From an uncultured Verrucomicrobiota bacterium (GTDB lineage Bacteria; Verrucomicrobiota; Kiritimatiellia; RFP12; UBA1067): a stretch of DNA of 14,157 nt. Shown here one piece after another: positions 1 through 6,216 of the stretch. The stretch spans positions 1-14,157 of the forward strand of contig CALYTX010000015.1 of assembly GCA_945487985.1 (NCBI GenBank). The letters run 5' to 3'. The notes under the pieces were generated by a model, which did no database searches, was not told where the DNA came from, and saw only the letters and a list, made by a program, of their open reading frames with translations. The stretch's first letter is position 1. Every line of letters starts with the position of its first letter. The translations under genes were made by a program, and so were the position numbers.

Positions 1-452
1 AGGGCGCAGCGGAACTGAAGGTCGCCGACCTGCGTGCGGAGAGCGTGAAGAACCTCGTGGACAAGCTCACGGCTCTCACTACGACGGGTGAACTCGCGGG
101 CGGTACGAAGGTCTCGGGCCTCGCCGTTCTGGATGGCACGCCCTCGCCCGCGCAAAAGGCGATTTGGGGCGAGGCGGCGAAGGCGGCGGATATCGTCGTC
201 AATGCCACGCCGATGGGGCTTCATCCAGGAGAACCCTCGGCACTGCCTCCAAGTTGTTTCCATGCCGGTCAATTCGTGCTCGATATCGTTCCAACGAAGG
301 AATTCCCTCCGACGGCGACGGCGGCCGTGAAGGCAGGCGCGACGGCTACGGACGGGCTTGAATTTCTGGTTGGACAGGGAGCTAAGTCATTTGAAATCTG
401 GACGGGGATCGCTGCCGATCGCAAGGCGATGCTCGCAGCCATACGAGCGTGA
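1..452 (+). CDS. aroE: Shikimate dehydrogenase, C-terminal part (5' truncated by window edge)
   Basis: The reading frame is open from base 3 of the window to TGA at 450-452 with no upstream stop, so only the C-terminal half of the gene is present. AroE reduces 3-dehydroshikimate to shikimate with NADPH in the cytoplasmic aromatic amino acid pathway. The visible part starts in the NADP-binding Rossmann domain. It contains the family signature VVNATPMG (bases about 201-224). It then shows DIVP...T, matching the family D-x-V-Y-x-P-x-x-T segment, and finally the C-terminal GLEFLVGQGAKSFEIWTG helix (bases about 354-407). The catalytic Lys and Asp of the substrate domain lie outside the window. The GTG at 45 is internal, because the protein clearly continues upstream. 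No terminator is visible after the stop. Family assignment is firm from the motifs; whether the missing N-terminus is intact cannot be seen. Confidence 0.9.
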   Translation, partial: GAAELKVADLRAESVKNLVDKLTALTTTGELAGGTKVSGLAVLDGTPSPAQKAIWGEAAKAADIVVNATPMGLHPGEPSALPPSCFHAGQFVLDIVPTKEFPPTATAAVKAGATATDGLEFLVGQGAKSFEIWTGIAADRKAMLAAIRA

Positions 453-478
453 AAAACTCCGTCTAATGCCCGTAAATA

Positions 479-487
479 TGATATAAT
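479..487 (+). promoter_or_regulatory. Extended -10 promoter upstream of the IMP cyclohydrolase gene
   Basis: TGATATAAT at 479-487 matches the extended -10 consensus TGnTATAAT exactly. It lies in the only clear intergenic gap of the window, 29 bases before the ATG at 516. The region where a -35 box should be (about 458-464) has no TTGACA-like sequence, which is usual for extended -10 promoters. Transcription would start near 494, giving a leader of about 20 bases that carries the AAGGAG ribosome site. This could be the main promoter for everything downstream. The exact motif match in GC-rich DNA makes chance unlikely, but it is a prediction from sequence alone. Confidence 0.65.
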
Positions 488-504
488 ACGGCAAAAATTC
501 CAAC

Positions 505-510
505 AAGGAG
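505..510 (+). promoter_or_regulatory. Shine-Dalgarno site fixing the start of the cyclohydrolase gene
   Basis: AAGGAG lies five bases before the ATG at 516. It is one of the strongest ribosome binding sites in the window and supports 516 as the start codon. Confidence 0.7.
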
Positions 511-515
511 AATTT

Positions 516-1196
516 ATGTCGTTGAATATCGTCACTGAAATTGACAATCGTGTTGCCGTCAAGCATGTGCTCATGAGCGTGAGCGACAAGTCGGGGCTTG
601 AGACATTCGTGCCTGCGCTGGTAAAGGCTTGCCCTGGAGTTAAGATTTATTCTACTGGCGGCACCTATACGAAAATCAAGGAGATTCTCGGCGACAAGGC
701 CGAGGGCACGCTGGTGGCGGTTTCCGATTACACGGGTCAGCCGGAGATGCAGGGCGGTCTCGTCAAGACGCTCGATTTCAAGATTTACCTCGGCATTCTT
801 TCCGAGAAGTACAACGAAGCGCACCAGGCGGATATCAAGCGCCTGTCTGCTGAGGCGCTTGATATGGTGGTGGTGAATCTCTACCCGTTCCGCGAGACGG
901 TTGCCAAGGAGGGGGTGACGCCAGAGATGGCCCGTACGAATATCGACATTGGCGGGCCGTGCATGGTTCGCGCTTCGGCAAAAAACTACCTGCGCGTGGC
1001 CTCCGTCACCGATCCGCTCGATTACGCGAATATTGCCCAGGAGCTGGAGGCCAATGGCGGAACGTTGGGTCTCGACACGCGTTTCAAGCTGATGAAAAAG
1101 GCCTTTACGCACACGGCCGAGTATGATGCCGCCATTTCCAAGTTCTTCACGACTCGCACCTGGGAAGAGGTCGATGCGACCTACAACCAGCACTGA
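516..1196 (+). CDS. Stand-alone IMP cyclohydrolase (PurH N-terminal domain only)
   Basis: This 226-residue protein matches the N-terminal, MGS-like IMP cyclohydrolase domain of PurH, which closes the ring of FAICAR to give IMP in the last step of purine synthesis. Visible motifs are SVSDKSGL (21-28), STGGT (46-50), VSDYTGQPEM (69-78), VVVNLYPF (118-125), NIDIGGPCMVRASAKN (142-157) and the FTHTAEYDAA segment near 197-206. By alignment from memory with human ATIC, the catalytic residues Lys66, Tyr104, Asp125 and Lys137 correspond to Lys84, Tyr123, Asp144 and Lys156, and all are present. Usual bifunctional PurH is about 510-530 residues; the AICAR transformylase half is absent, and the next gene is unrelated. 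The normally conserved VKTLHPKIHGGIL-type stretch reads VKTLDFKIYLGIL here (83-95). The transformylase is probably encoded elsewhere. Family assignment is firm; activity is inferred. Confidence 0.88.
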   Translation: MSLNIVTEIDNRVAVKHVLMSVSDKSGLETFVPALVKACPGVKIYSTGGTYTKIKEILGDKAEGTLVAVSDYTGQPEMQGGLVKTLDFKIYLGILSEKYNEAHQADIKRLSAEALDMVVVNLYPFRETVAKEGVTPEMARTNIDIGGPCMVRASAKNYLRVASVTDPLDYANIAQELEANGGTLGLDTRFKLMKKAFTHTAEYDAAISKFFTTRTWEEVDATYNQH

Positions 1197-1209
1197 AGAT
1201 CGTTGACGG

Positions 1210-2190
1210 ATGGCCAAGCGCAACAAGCGATTCAAGCCACTCAAACGGATGCTGCGGCGTCCGTTTGAATGGCTTGGCATTGGGCTTGGCTATCTCATCT
1301 TCACGAATCTGACGCGCAAGGGTCTGTTGCGGGCCTGCGACTTCGCGTCCCGTGTGATGTACCGGTTCGATAGCAGGGGGCGCGCCAATGCGCATGCGAA
1401 TTTGCTTGTCATGTTCGGAAACATCGACCCGAAGCGCGAGGAATTGATTGTCCGCCGCAGCTATCGCAATATGGCGCGGGCCGTGGGACATGCGTTCTGG
1501 ACTTGCCGCAACGCGGTTAAGCGGGTGCGCTCCGCCGGCGAGGTCGATGCGCGCGCGGCGCGGTTTTTGGCGCAGAACAAGCCGGCGGTTACTGTCTCGG
1601 GTCATATCGGTTGCTGGGAGATTCTTTCCCAGCTCGCGTTTCTTGAGGGTCATTCGATGATGTCCGTTGCCAAGGATATCGGTTCGGGGGCGATGACGAA
1701 GCTGCTGATGAAGGCCCGCAAATCGATAGGCCAGGAGATAATTCACGCTGACGGCGCGTTTCGTTCGCTGATGGCAGGCGTTAAAGCGGGCAAGTCGCTC
1801 GGGTTGCTTGTCGACCAGAATGTCAGGGCTGCCGACGGCGGCATTTGGGTGCGGTTTTTCAATCAGCCGGTTTGCGTTTCCGCGGCGCCGGCGTTTTTTG
1901 CGGCCAAGGCCAAAGTGCCGATTATCGTCGCCTGGTCGCGTCCCTTGAACGATGGGCGCTACTGTTGCGAGCTGATCAACGCTTATTCGTGCGACCAGGC
2001 AAGGGATCTTTGGGCGATGACCCAGCGTTGCCTGAAAGACCTCGAAGGCGTTATTCGCCGGCATCCGAGCTGCTGGGTGTTGAACTACCACTTTTTCGGT
2101 CGTCATTCGGCGTCGGAGGATGGCGCGGCCCGCTTGGCCGAGAACGAGGTCAAGGCTGCCGAAAGAGCGGCCAAGGAGCGGGCGCAGTGA
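1210..2190 (+). CDS. LpxL/HtrB-type lipid A acyltransferase
   Basis: This 326-residue protein belongs to the lysophospholipid acyltransferase superfamily, in the lipid A late-acyltransferase (LpxL/LpxM) branch. Such enzymes add a secondary acyl chain from acyl-ACP to Kdo2-lipid A at the inner membrane. The catalytic H-x4-E motif is SGHIGCWE with His132 and Glu137. LLVDQN (199-204) matches the family L-x-D-Q motif, and CWVLNYHFFGR (288-298) matches the closing W-x-H-R-R-F-like region. The N-terminus is strongly basic followed by a hydrophobic stretch (about 22-32), consistent with membrane anchoring. The C-terminus ends in a charged Ala/Glu/Lys tail (about 305-326). The start at 1210 lies 13 bases after the previous stop without a good ribosome site; ATG at 1249 is an alternative but would cut the basic anchor. 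Which acyl chain and position it serves cannot be told. Confidence 0.85.
   Translation: MAKRNKRFKPLKRMLRRPFEWLGIGLGYLIFTNLTRKGLLRACDFASRVMYRFDSRGRANAHANLLVMFGNIDPKREELIVRRSYRNMARAVGHAFWTCRNAVKRVRSAGEVDARAARFLAQNKPAVTVSGHIGCWEILSQLAFLEGHSMMSVAKDIGSGAMTKLLMKARKSIGQEIIHADGAFRSLMAGVKAGKSLGLLVDQNVRAADGGIWVRFFNQPVCVSAAPAFFAAKAKVPIIVAWSRPLNDGRYCCELINAYSCDQARDLWAMTQRCLKDLEGVIRRHPSCWVLNYHFFGRHSASEDGAARLAENEVKAAERAAKERAQ
2173..2178 (+). promoter_or_regulatory. Ribosome binding site that decides the GTG start at 2187
   Basis: AAGGAG, eight bases before GTG 2187 and inside the end of the acyltransferase gene. It supports the GTG in the GTGA overlap over the longer upstream open frame, which merely reads through the acyltransferase gene. 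Confidence 0.6.
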
Positions 2191-3278
2191 AGACTTTGCA
2201 GCTTGTCCCCGCGATGGAGCAGGGCGGCGTTGAGCGCGGCGTCGTCGAGATGAACCGGGTAATTGTCGGAGCCGGATGGGAGAATGTCGTCGTTGCCGCG
2301 GGCGGGCGGTTGTTGGCGCAAATCGAGAAGGATGGAGGACGAACGGTCCTTTGCGAGGTCAAATCCAAAAATCCATTGACTTTCTTCTCGCGTGCCGCCT
2401 GGCTCAAAAAGATTTTGCTCGCGGAGAAGCCGGATGTCGTCTGCGCGCATTCTCGCGTGCCCGCTTGGCTGTTCAAGTGGGCGAACCGCGGGCTCGCAAT
2501 TCCGTGGATCACTTTTGCCCATGGCGCGAATTCGGTTTCACGTTATTCGAAGGTCATGACGGAGGGCGACTTGACCGTGACGCCTTCTCGCTATATCGCC
2601 GACTATTTGCAGCATGCGTATGGCATTGGCGAGGAGAAACTCAGGGTTATTCCTCGCGCGATTGAACCAGAGCGTTTCGATATCGACCGATTGGACCGCG
2701 ATTTCATCGCCGCGAAGAAGTCCGAATGGGGCACGGAAGGCTTTTTTGTTGTTATGGGGCTTGGCCGCATCACCCAGCTCAAGGGGTACGATATGTTGAT
2801 TCGCGCCGTCGCGAAGCTGCCCAGTCGCTTCAAGCTCGTGCTGGTCGGCGAGGCGGAGGCGCTGCGCAGGGAGGTTGAGCAATCGTTGCACGCTCTGGTC
2901 GAGGAGCTTGGCGTTGCTTCGCGCGTGGTGTTTGCCGGCAATCAGCAGCAAGTGGCCGAGTGTCTGTCGCTGGCCGATGTGGTGGTCTCGTCAAACGTGC
3001 GCAAGCCCGAGGCGTTCGGACGTTCGATGGCCGAGGCGCTGGCGATGGGCAAGCCGGTCGTCGCGCGTGCGTTCGGCGGCGCGCTCGACGTGGTGCGAGA
3101 CGGGGTCGACGGCGTTCTCGTGGCGGAAGGCGAAGATTATGCCGCCCAGTTTGCGGCGGCAATCGAAAAGGTCTCCCGGATGAAGTTTGGCGACTTGCGG
3201 AAGGAGGCGCTCGAGCGCTTCTCGTTCGACAAGATGGCGGAGCGGTCTCTGTCGGTTTACAAGGAGGTATCGAAATGA
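2187..3278 (+). CDS. Family 4 glycosyltransferase (GT-B fold)
   Basis: This 363-residue protein starts at GTG 2187, whose bases overlap the TGA of the acyltransferase gene, and ends in an ATGA overlap with the next gene. It is a retaining GT4 enzyme that would transfer a sugar from a nucleotide donor on the cytoplasmic face. The N-terminus has the acceptor-side loop EQGGVERGVVEMN (about 11-23), typical of GT4 proteins in LPS clusters. The middle has FVVMGLGRITQLKGYDMLI, the start of the donor-binding domain. The E-x7-E donor motif is EAFGRSMAE with Glu275 and Glu283, followed by GKPVVARAFGGALDVVRDG. Length is normal for the family. The donor sugar cannot be read from sequence. Its place next to the lipid A acyltransferase suggests work on the lipid A-core oligosaccharide. 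Confidence 0.85.
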   Translation: MKTLQLVPAMEQGGVERGVVEMNRVIVGAGWENVVVAAGGRLLAQIEKDGGRTVLCEVKSKNPLTFFSRAAWLKKILLAEKPDVVCAHSRVPAWLFKWANRGLAIPWITFAHGANSVSRYSKVMTEGDLTVTPSRYIADYLQHAYGIGEEKLRVIPRAIEPERFDIDRLDRDFIAAKKSEWGTEGFFVVMGLGRITQLKGYDMLIRAVAKLPSRFKLVLVGEAEALRREVEQSLHALVEELGVASRVVFAGNQQQVAECLSLADVVVSSNVRKPEAFGRSMAEALAMGKPVVARAFGGALDVVRDGVDGVLVAEGEDYAAQFAAAIEKVSRMKFGDLRKEALERFSFDKMAERSLSVYKEVSK

Positions 3279-4030
3279 TAAACGTGGGCATAATCGGCTG
3301 CGGCTTTGTCGGCGGTGCGCTCAAGGATTGGTTGGAGCGCAACAATCCCGATTGCAAGTTGTTCATCAGCGATCCGCCGAAGGGATACAACGACGACCTT
3401 TCCGGTGTCGATATCGCGTTTCTGCAAATCCATGTGCCGACCGAGGACGACGGTACGCAGGATCTGACGCTGATGACGGAGCTTATCCGGAAGCTGCCGG
3501 ATGTTCCGGTGTTTGTCCGCACGACGATTCTGCCCGGCACCTCCGAGAGGCTTTCGAAGGCGACTGGTCATCGCGTTTGCTACATGCCCGAGTTTCTGAC
3601 CGAGCGCACCCATATTGAAGATTTCAAGAAGCAGACGATGGTCTTCACGGGTGCGCATGAATTGCTGACCAAGATTTTTGTCGGCAAGAAGTTTACGGTG
3701 ATGACCCCCTTAGAGGCGGAAATCACCAAGTACGCACACAATGTCTTCGGCGCCTACAAGGTCACCTATTTCAACGCGGTCAAGGAATATTGCGAGCAGA
3801 TGGGCGCCGACTGGCGCACGGTGCATACCGGCGTCTTGCTTTCTGGCTATATCAACGATACGCACACCTACGTGCCCGGGCCGGACGGCAAATGCGGCTA
3901 TGGCGGCAAATGTTTCCCGAAGGATGTCAACGCTTTTGCGCTGATGACAAAGGGGACTGCGCTGGGACGGCTCCTCGAACCGCTGCACGAACTGAACGTC
4001 CACTTCCGCGGCGTCGAGGAGAGGATCTGA
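3275..4030 (+). CDS. Short UDP-glucose/GDP-mannose dehydrogenase family protein lacking the C-terminal domain
   Basis: This 251-residue protein starts at ATG 3275, with AAGGAGG at 3261-3267 seven bases upstream. The N-terminal Rossmann motif is VGIIGCGFVGGAL. TTILPGTSERL and CYMPEFLTER match the S-T-V-x-P-G-T and N-P-E-F segments of UDP-glucose dehydrogenases. EITKYAHNVFGAYKV and GKCGYGGKCFPKD match the catalytic regions. Relative to Streptococcus pyogenes UGDH, Lys204, Asn208, Cys260 and Asp264 appear as Lys152, Asn156, Cys213 and Asp217. Usual members are about 390-450 residues, with a C-terminal UDP-binding domain; here the protein stops about 38 residues after the catalytic Cys. The next gene encodes an unrelated membrane protein, so this is not a simple frameshift. 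It may oxidise a sugar alcohol on a different carrier, or a smaller nucleotide sugar. Family membership is firm; substrate is unknown. Confidence 0.8.
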   Translation: MINVGIIGCGFVGGALKDWLERNNPDCKLFISDPPKGYNDDLSGVDIAFLQIHVPTEDDGTQDLTLMTELIRKLPDVPVFVRTTILPGTSERLSKATGHRVCYMPEFLTERTHIEDFKKQTMVFTGAHELLTKIFVGKKFTVMTPLEAEITKYAHNVFGAYKVTYFNAVKEYCEQMGADWRTVHTGVLLSGYINDTHTYVPGPDGKCGYGGKCFPKDVNAFALMTKGTALGRLLEPLHELNVHFRGVEERI

Positions 4031-4032
4031 AG

Positions 4033-4803
4033 ATGAAATCCAAGTTTGCCTGGCTCGCGGCCCCTGCCGTTTTTGCAGCTCTTTTGACGGCGCTGCTCGT
4101 CATCTGGGCCGTCGTGAACCCTGAGACGCTCGTCGCGAACTTTGATGCCGACGGCCGATCCCCGTTCGAGTTGGCGACACTGCCCGTGTTTGCGGCGATC
4201 GTGCCCATGGTCTGGATTTGCAATCCCTTCGGCGGATCGCGCACGCGGCGGAATCTTCTGTGCGCCATGGTCACGGTAGTGGCGCTGATGGCTATCGTCA
4301 AAGAGCTCGATCTTCATTATCTGGCGCTCCACTGGCTTTATCCCGACTTTGTGCAGGAGACTGGCGGACTCGTACCGGGCAAGCTCGTCAAACCGAGCGG
4401 ATCGCCGCTGACGGGTACGCCGTTCAAGATGCGCGTGCTGACGAATGCCGCCGTGCCGCTGGGGATGAAAGCGGCGATTGTCGGCTATTTCGCCGCATTC
4501 TTCGGCGTGTTCGCCGCGGGCTTTGCGTATCTTGGCGCACGCTGGGTCAAAGGCGTTTTCCGGCTTGAACCTGCCGCGTGGGCGTGGGGGTGCCTGGGGG
4601 CGAGCGGCGTCATGGTGCAGGTCGCCGACCGCCTGCCAGCTTGGCTCGGCCACCGCTTCGGCCTCGACAAAGATGCCGAAGGCGGCGCGAGTGCGGCCAG
4701 TTCGCTTTGCACTTGCCTTGAAGAGGGCGGCGAGATGATGCTTGCCATATTCGCTTTGTTGACGATATTCCTTGCGCATCGCGCGCTCAAGCAGGAGACG
4801 TAG
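4033..4803 (+). CDS. Six-pass integral membrane protein of unknown function
   Basis: I do not recognise a named family. The 256-residue protein starts at ATG 4033, two bases after the dehydrogenase stop, with a purine-rich GAGGAGAGG at 4017-4025. Hydrophobic segments lie at about 6-28, 45-63, 74-90, 146-168, 181-198 and 234-249. Charged motifs flank them: KELDLHY (90-96) after segment 3, a conserved-looking FKMRVLTNAAVP (131-142) before segment 4, ADRLP (198-202) after segment 5, and CLEEGGEMM (228-236) leading into segment 6. Acidic and His residues at membrane boundaries (Glu91, Asp93, His95, Asp199, Glu230, Glu231, Glu234) could form a metal or phosphate site; this is inference. The overall pattern recalls unnamed bacterial membrane proteins with K-E-x-D and terminal E-E motifs. 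Three bases separate it from the diacylglycerol kinase gene, suggesting a role in lipid or lipid-linked substrate handling. Confidence 0.7.
   Translation: MKSKFAWLAAPAVFAALLTALLVIWAVVNPETLVANFDADGRSPFELATLPVFAAIVPMVWICNPFGGSRTRRNLLCAMVTVVALMAIVKELDLHYLALHWLYPDFVQETGGLVPGKLVKPSGSPLTGTPFKMRVLTNAAVPLGMKAAIVGYFAAFFGVFAAGFAYLGARWVKGVFRLEPAAWAWGCLGASGVMVQVADRLPAWLGHRFGLDKDAEGGASAASSLCTCLEEGGEMMLAIFALLTIFLAHRALKQET
4793..4797 (+). promoter_or_regulatory. Ribosome binding site for the GTG-start DgkA gene
   Basis: AGGAG ends nine bases before GTG 4807 and overlaps the last codons of the membrane protein gene. It supports GTG 4807 as start, with only three bases after the upstream stop. Confidence 0.5.
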
Positions 4804-4806
4804 GCA

Positions 4807-5283
4807 GTGAAGCACATCAACAAGGAAGATCTCTTGCAGAAGGCCGCGGAGATTAAGGCGGCAATCGAGATCAAGTCCCCCGAAGAACTTCGCAAGGCGA
4901 CGGAGTACTCGATGCGCGGCGTGCGTGCAGTGCTTTTCGGTGAGAAGGCTTTCCGCACCGACCTTGTGGTCTTCGTGCTGAGTGCCATCGCCGTCGGTTC
5001 GCTCAAGTTCTACGACTTGATTTCCTGGGGTGAATGCGCGTTGATGATCTATACCGTTTTCATGGCGCTGGTGGGTGAAATCATCAATACCGCCATCGAG
5101 ACGACGGTCGACCGCATCTCCACGGATTACCACGAACTCTCTGGTCGGGCGAAGGATATTGGCAGCGCCATTGTCTTTGTTTCGTTCTTCGGCGCGGGCA
5201 TCGCCTGGCTGCTGGTCCTGCTTGGAGTCGCCGCCCGGCGGGGATGGCTCGAGGAGGCGCAGAAATTGCTGTCGCTTGATTGA
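4807..5283 (+). CDS. dgkA: DgkA-type diacylglycerol kinase
   Basis: This 158-residue inner membrane enzyme phosphorylates diacylglycerol to phosphatidic acid using ATP. The family signature is clear: GEIINTAIETTVDRIS (90-105) and HELSGRAKDIGSAIV (109-123). By alignment from memory with E. coli DgkA, Glu28, Glu69 and Glu76 correspond to Glu46 (in GEKAFR), Glu91 and Glu98. Three hydrophobic segments (about 53-67, 75-96, 117-141) match the known three-helix topology. The protein carries an N-terminal charged extension of roughly 30 residues compared with the 121-residue E. coli enzyme. GTG 4807 is the start with AGGAG upstream; a later start would shorten the extension but leave the core whole. 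It lies two genes upstream of a phosphoethanolamine transferase, whose reaction yields diacylglycerol, so recycling of that by-product is the likely role. Undecaprenol kinase activity, seen in Gram-positive relatives, is less likely here. Confidence 0.88.
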   Translation: MKHINKEDLLQKAAEIKAAIEIKSPEELRKATEYSMRGVRAVLFGEKAFRTDLVVFVLSAIAVGSLKFYDLISWGECALMIYTVFMALVGEIINTAIETTVDRISTDYHELSGRAKDIGSAIVFVSFFGAGIAWLLVLLGVAARRGWLEEAQKLLSLD

Positions 5284-5301
5284 GAAAGGATAGACTGGAC
5301 G

Positions 5302-6216
5302 ATGCGCAAACCAGATTTCGATCCCGACGGCCTGCGGCGCTTTCTCGAGGAAGTGCTCGGCGGAAGTTTTGCGGGCATCAAACTGATTACTGCCTGCTCG
5401 CGTCCAGAAAATTTCGTCGTCTGGCGCACTGACGGCGAAAAGTTTTCGGTCAAGTGCGTTCCGCCGCCACAACCCGGCCGGCTCGACCTCTTCCCGGGAT
5501 TGGTCGCCCACCTGAAGGAATTGGCGCGCACCGATGCCGTGCAGATGGCTTCGGACGTGCTCGATTTCGAGGGGCGCCGAGTACTTGTCACCCGCTGGTG
5601 CGAAGGCAAAAGGCTTATGCCCCATCAGCTCGATCGGCAATCGTGTGCTTCGTTCATCCGCCAGTACGGGGAATTTTCACAGGCGATGCAGCGCTGCAGC
5701 GGTGTGCTACCGCCGCGGGACAACCTCAAGGTAATCGATTCGCTGTCCGGGCGGCTCCAAGGGCTGTGCTGTTCGCGTCTGAGGCGGTTTCTCGAGCGCG
5801 AGACGCAAAGGAGCGATTTCGTCTACGATCCCGCGCGGCTCAAGGTGATCCACGGCGATTTGCACCACGGCAATTTTCATTTTAACAACGGCGCGATCAC
5901 CGGCTTCATGGATCTCGAGGACTTCCGGCTGGGCTATCCGGCCGACGACCTGGCGCGCTATGTGATCTGCGGCGCCGAGCACCAGCTCTGGTTCGATCTG
6001 GCGGCCACCCGGCGGACGCTCTCGTTTTTCCGTGAGCTGCTGCCGCTTTATCCGCGCGACGAGTGGCGCGAGGCGGTGCTCGGACTGCTCGTTCGCAAGT
6101 TCGACCGCCGGCTCGGCCGCAAGGGCTTGAAACCGATAGTCGCGGCCAATCTCACCTTTCGTCTCGGACTTTATCGCCGGATGCTGGCGATGGTCGATTG
6201 CTATTCCAAACAATGA
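5302..6216 (+). CDS. APH-fold (aminoglycoside/choline kinase-like) phosphotransferase
   Basis: This 304-residue protein has the phosphotransferase enzyme family (APH/choline kinase) fold. The Brenner-type catalytic motif is IHGDLHHGN (183-191) with Asp186 and Asn191. The metal-binding motif is MDLEDFR (203-209) with Asp204. The following GYPADDLARYV is the usual downstream helix. KFSVKC (about 47-52) is the likely ATP-binding strand. No signal peptide or membrane segment is seen, so it is cytoplasmic. ATG 5302 follows the DgkA stop by 18 bases, with GAAAGGA at 5284-5290, and its end overlaps the next gene by ATGA. Between a diacylglycerol kinase and a phosphoethanolamine transferase in an LPS cluster, it may phosphorylate a sugar or lipid-linked acceptor of the core; that substrate is inferred from context only. 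Drug resistance is unlikely given the neighbours. Confidence 0.75.
   Translation: MRKPDFDPDGLRRFLEEVLGGSFAGIKLITACSRPENFVVWRTDGEKFSVKCVPPPQPGRLDLFPGLVAHLKELARTDAVQMASDVLDFEGRRVLVTRWCEGKRLMPHQLDRQSCASFIRQYGEFSQAMQRCSGVLPPRDNLKVIDSLSGRLQGLCCSRLRRFLERETQRSDFVYDPARLKVIHGDLHHGNFHFNNGAITGFMDLEDFRLGYPADDLARYVICGAEHQLWFDLAATRRTLSFFRELLPLYPRDEWREAVLGLLVRKFDRRLGRKGLKPIVAANLTFRLGLYRRMLAMVDCYSKQ

Noticed and set aside
45..47. GTG at 45 as the start of an intact short gene
   Set aside because: The frame is open to the left edge, and the residues before it fit the AroE Rossmann domain, so the gene is cut by the window.
470..491. CCGTA/TACGG inverted repeat as a terminator for aroE
   Set aside because: The stem is only five bases with a 12-base AT-rich loop, and no T-run follows on the + strand. 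At best it is a weak operator candidate.
1845..2186. Upstream extension of the GT4 gene to an earlier start
   Set aside because: The extra residues are an out-of-frame reading of the acyltransferase gene. The GT4 family start and the AAGGAG site both point to GTG 2187.
1197..2190. Possible frameshift hiding the AICAR transformylase half of PurH
   Set aside because: The downstream gene is a clear LpxL-type acyltransferase, and no transformylase motif is seen in any frame.
3790..4032. Upstream extension of the membrane protein gene
   Set aside because: This stretch is an alternative frame of the dehydrogenase 3' end, rich in Arg. ATG 4033 directly precedes a typical hydrophobic segment.
4031..4803. 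Possible frameshift hiding the missing C-terminal half of the dehydrogenase
   Set aside because: No frame downstream of 4030 shows UDP-binding domain motifs. The in-frame product there is a membrane protein with its own start.
3898..5640. Long minus-strand open frame of about 580 codons
   Set aside because: It is antisense to the dehydrogenase, membrane protein, dgkA and kinase genes. The translation has no motif and is full of Arg and His, as expected of a shadow frame.
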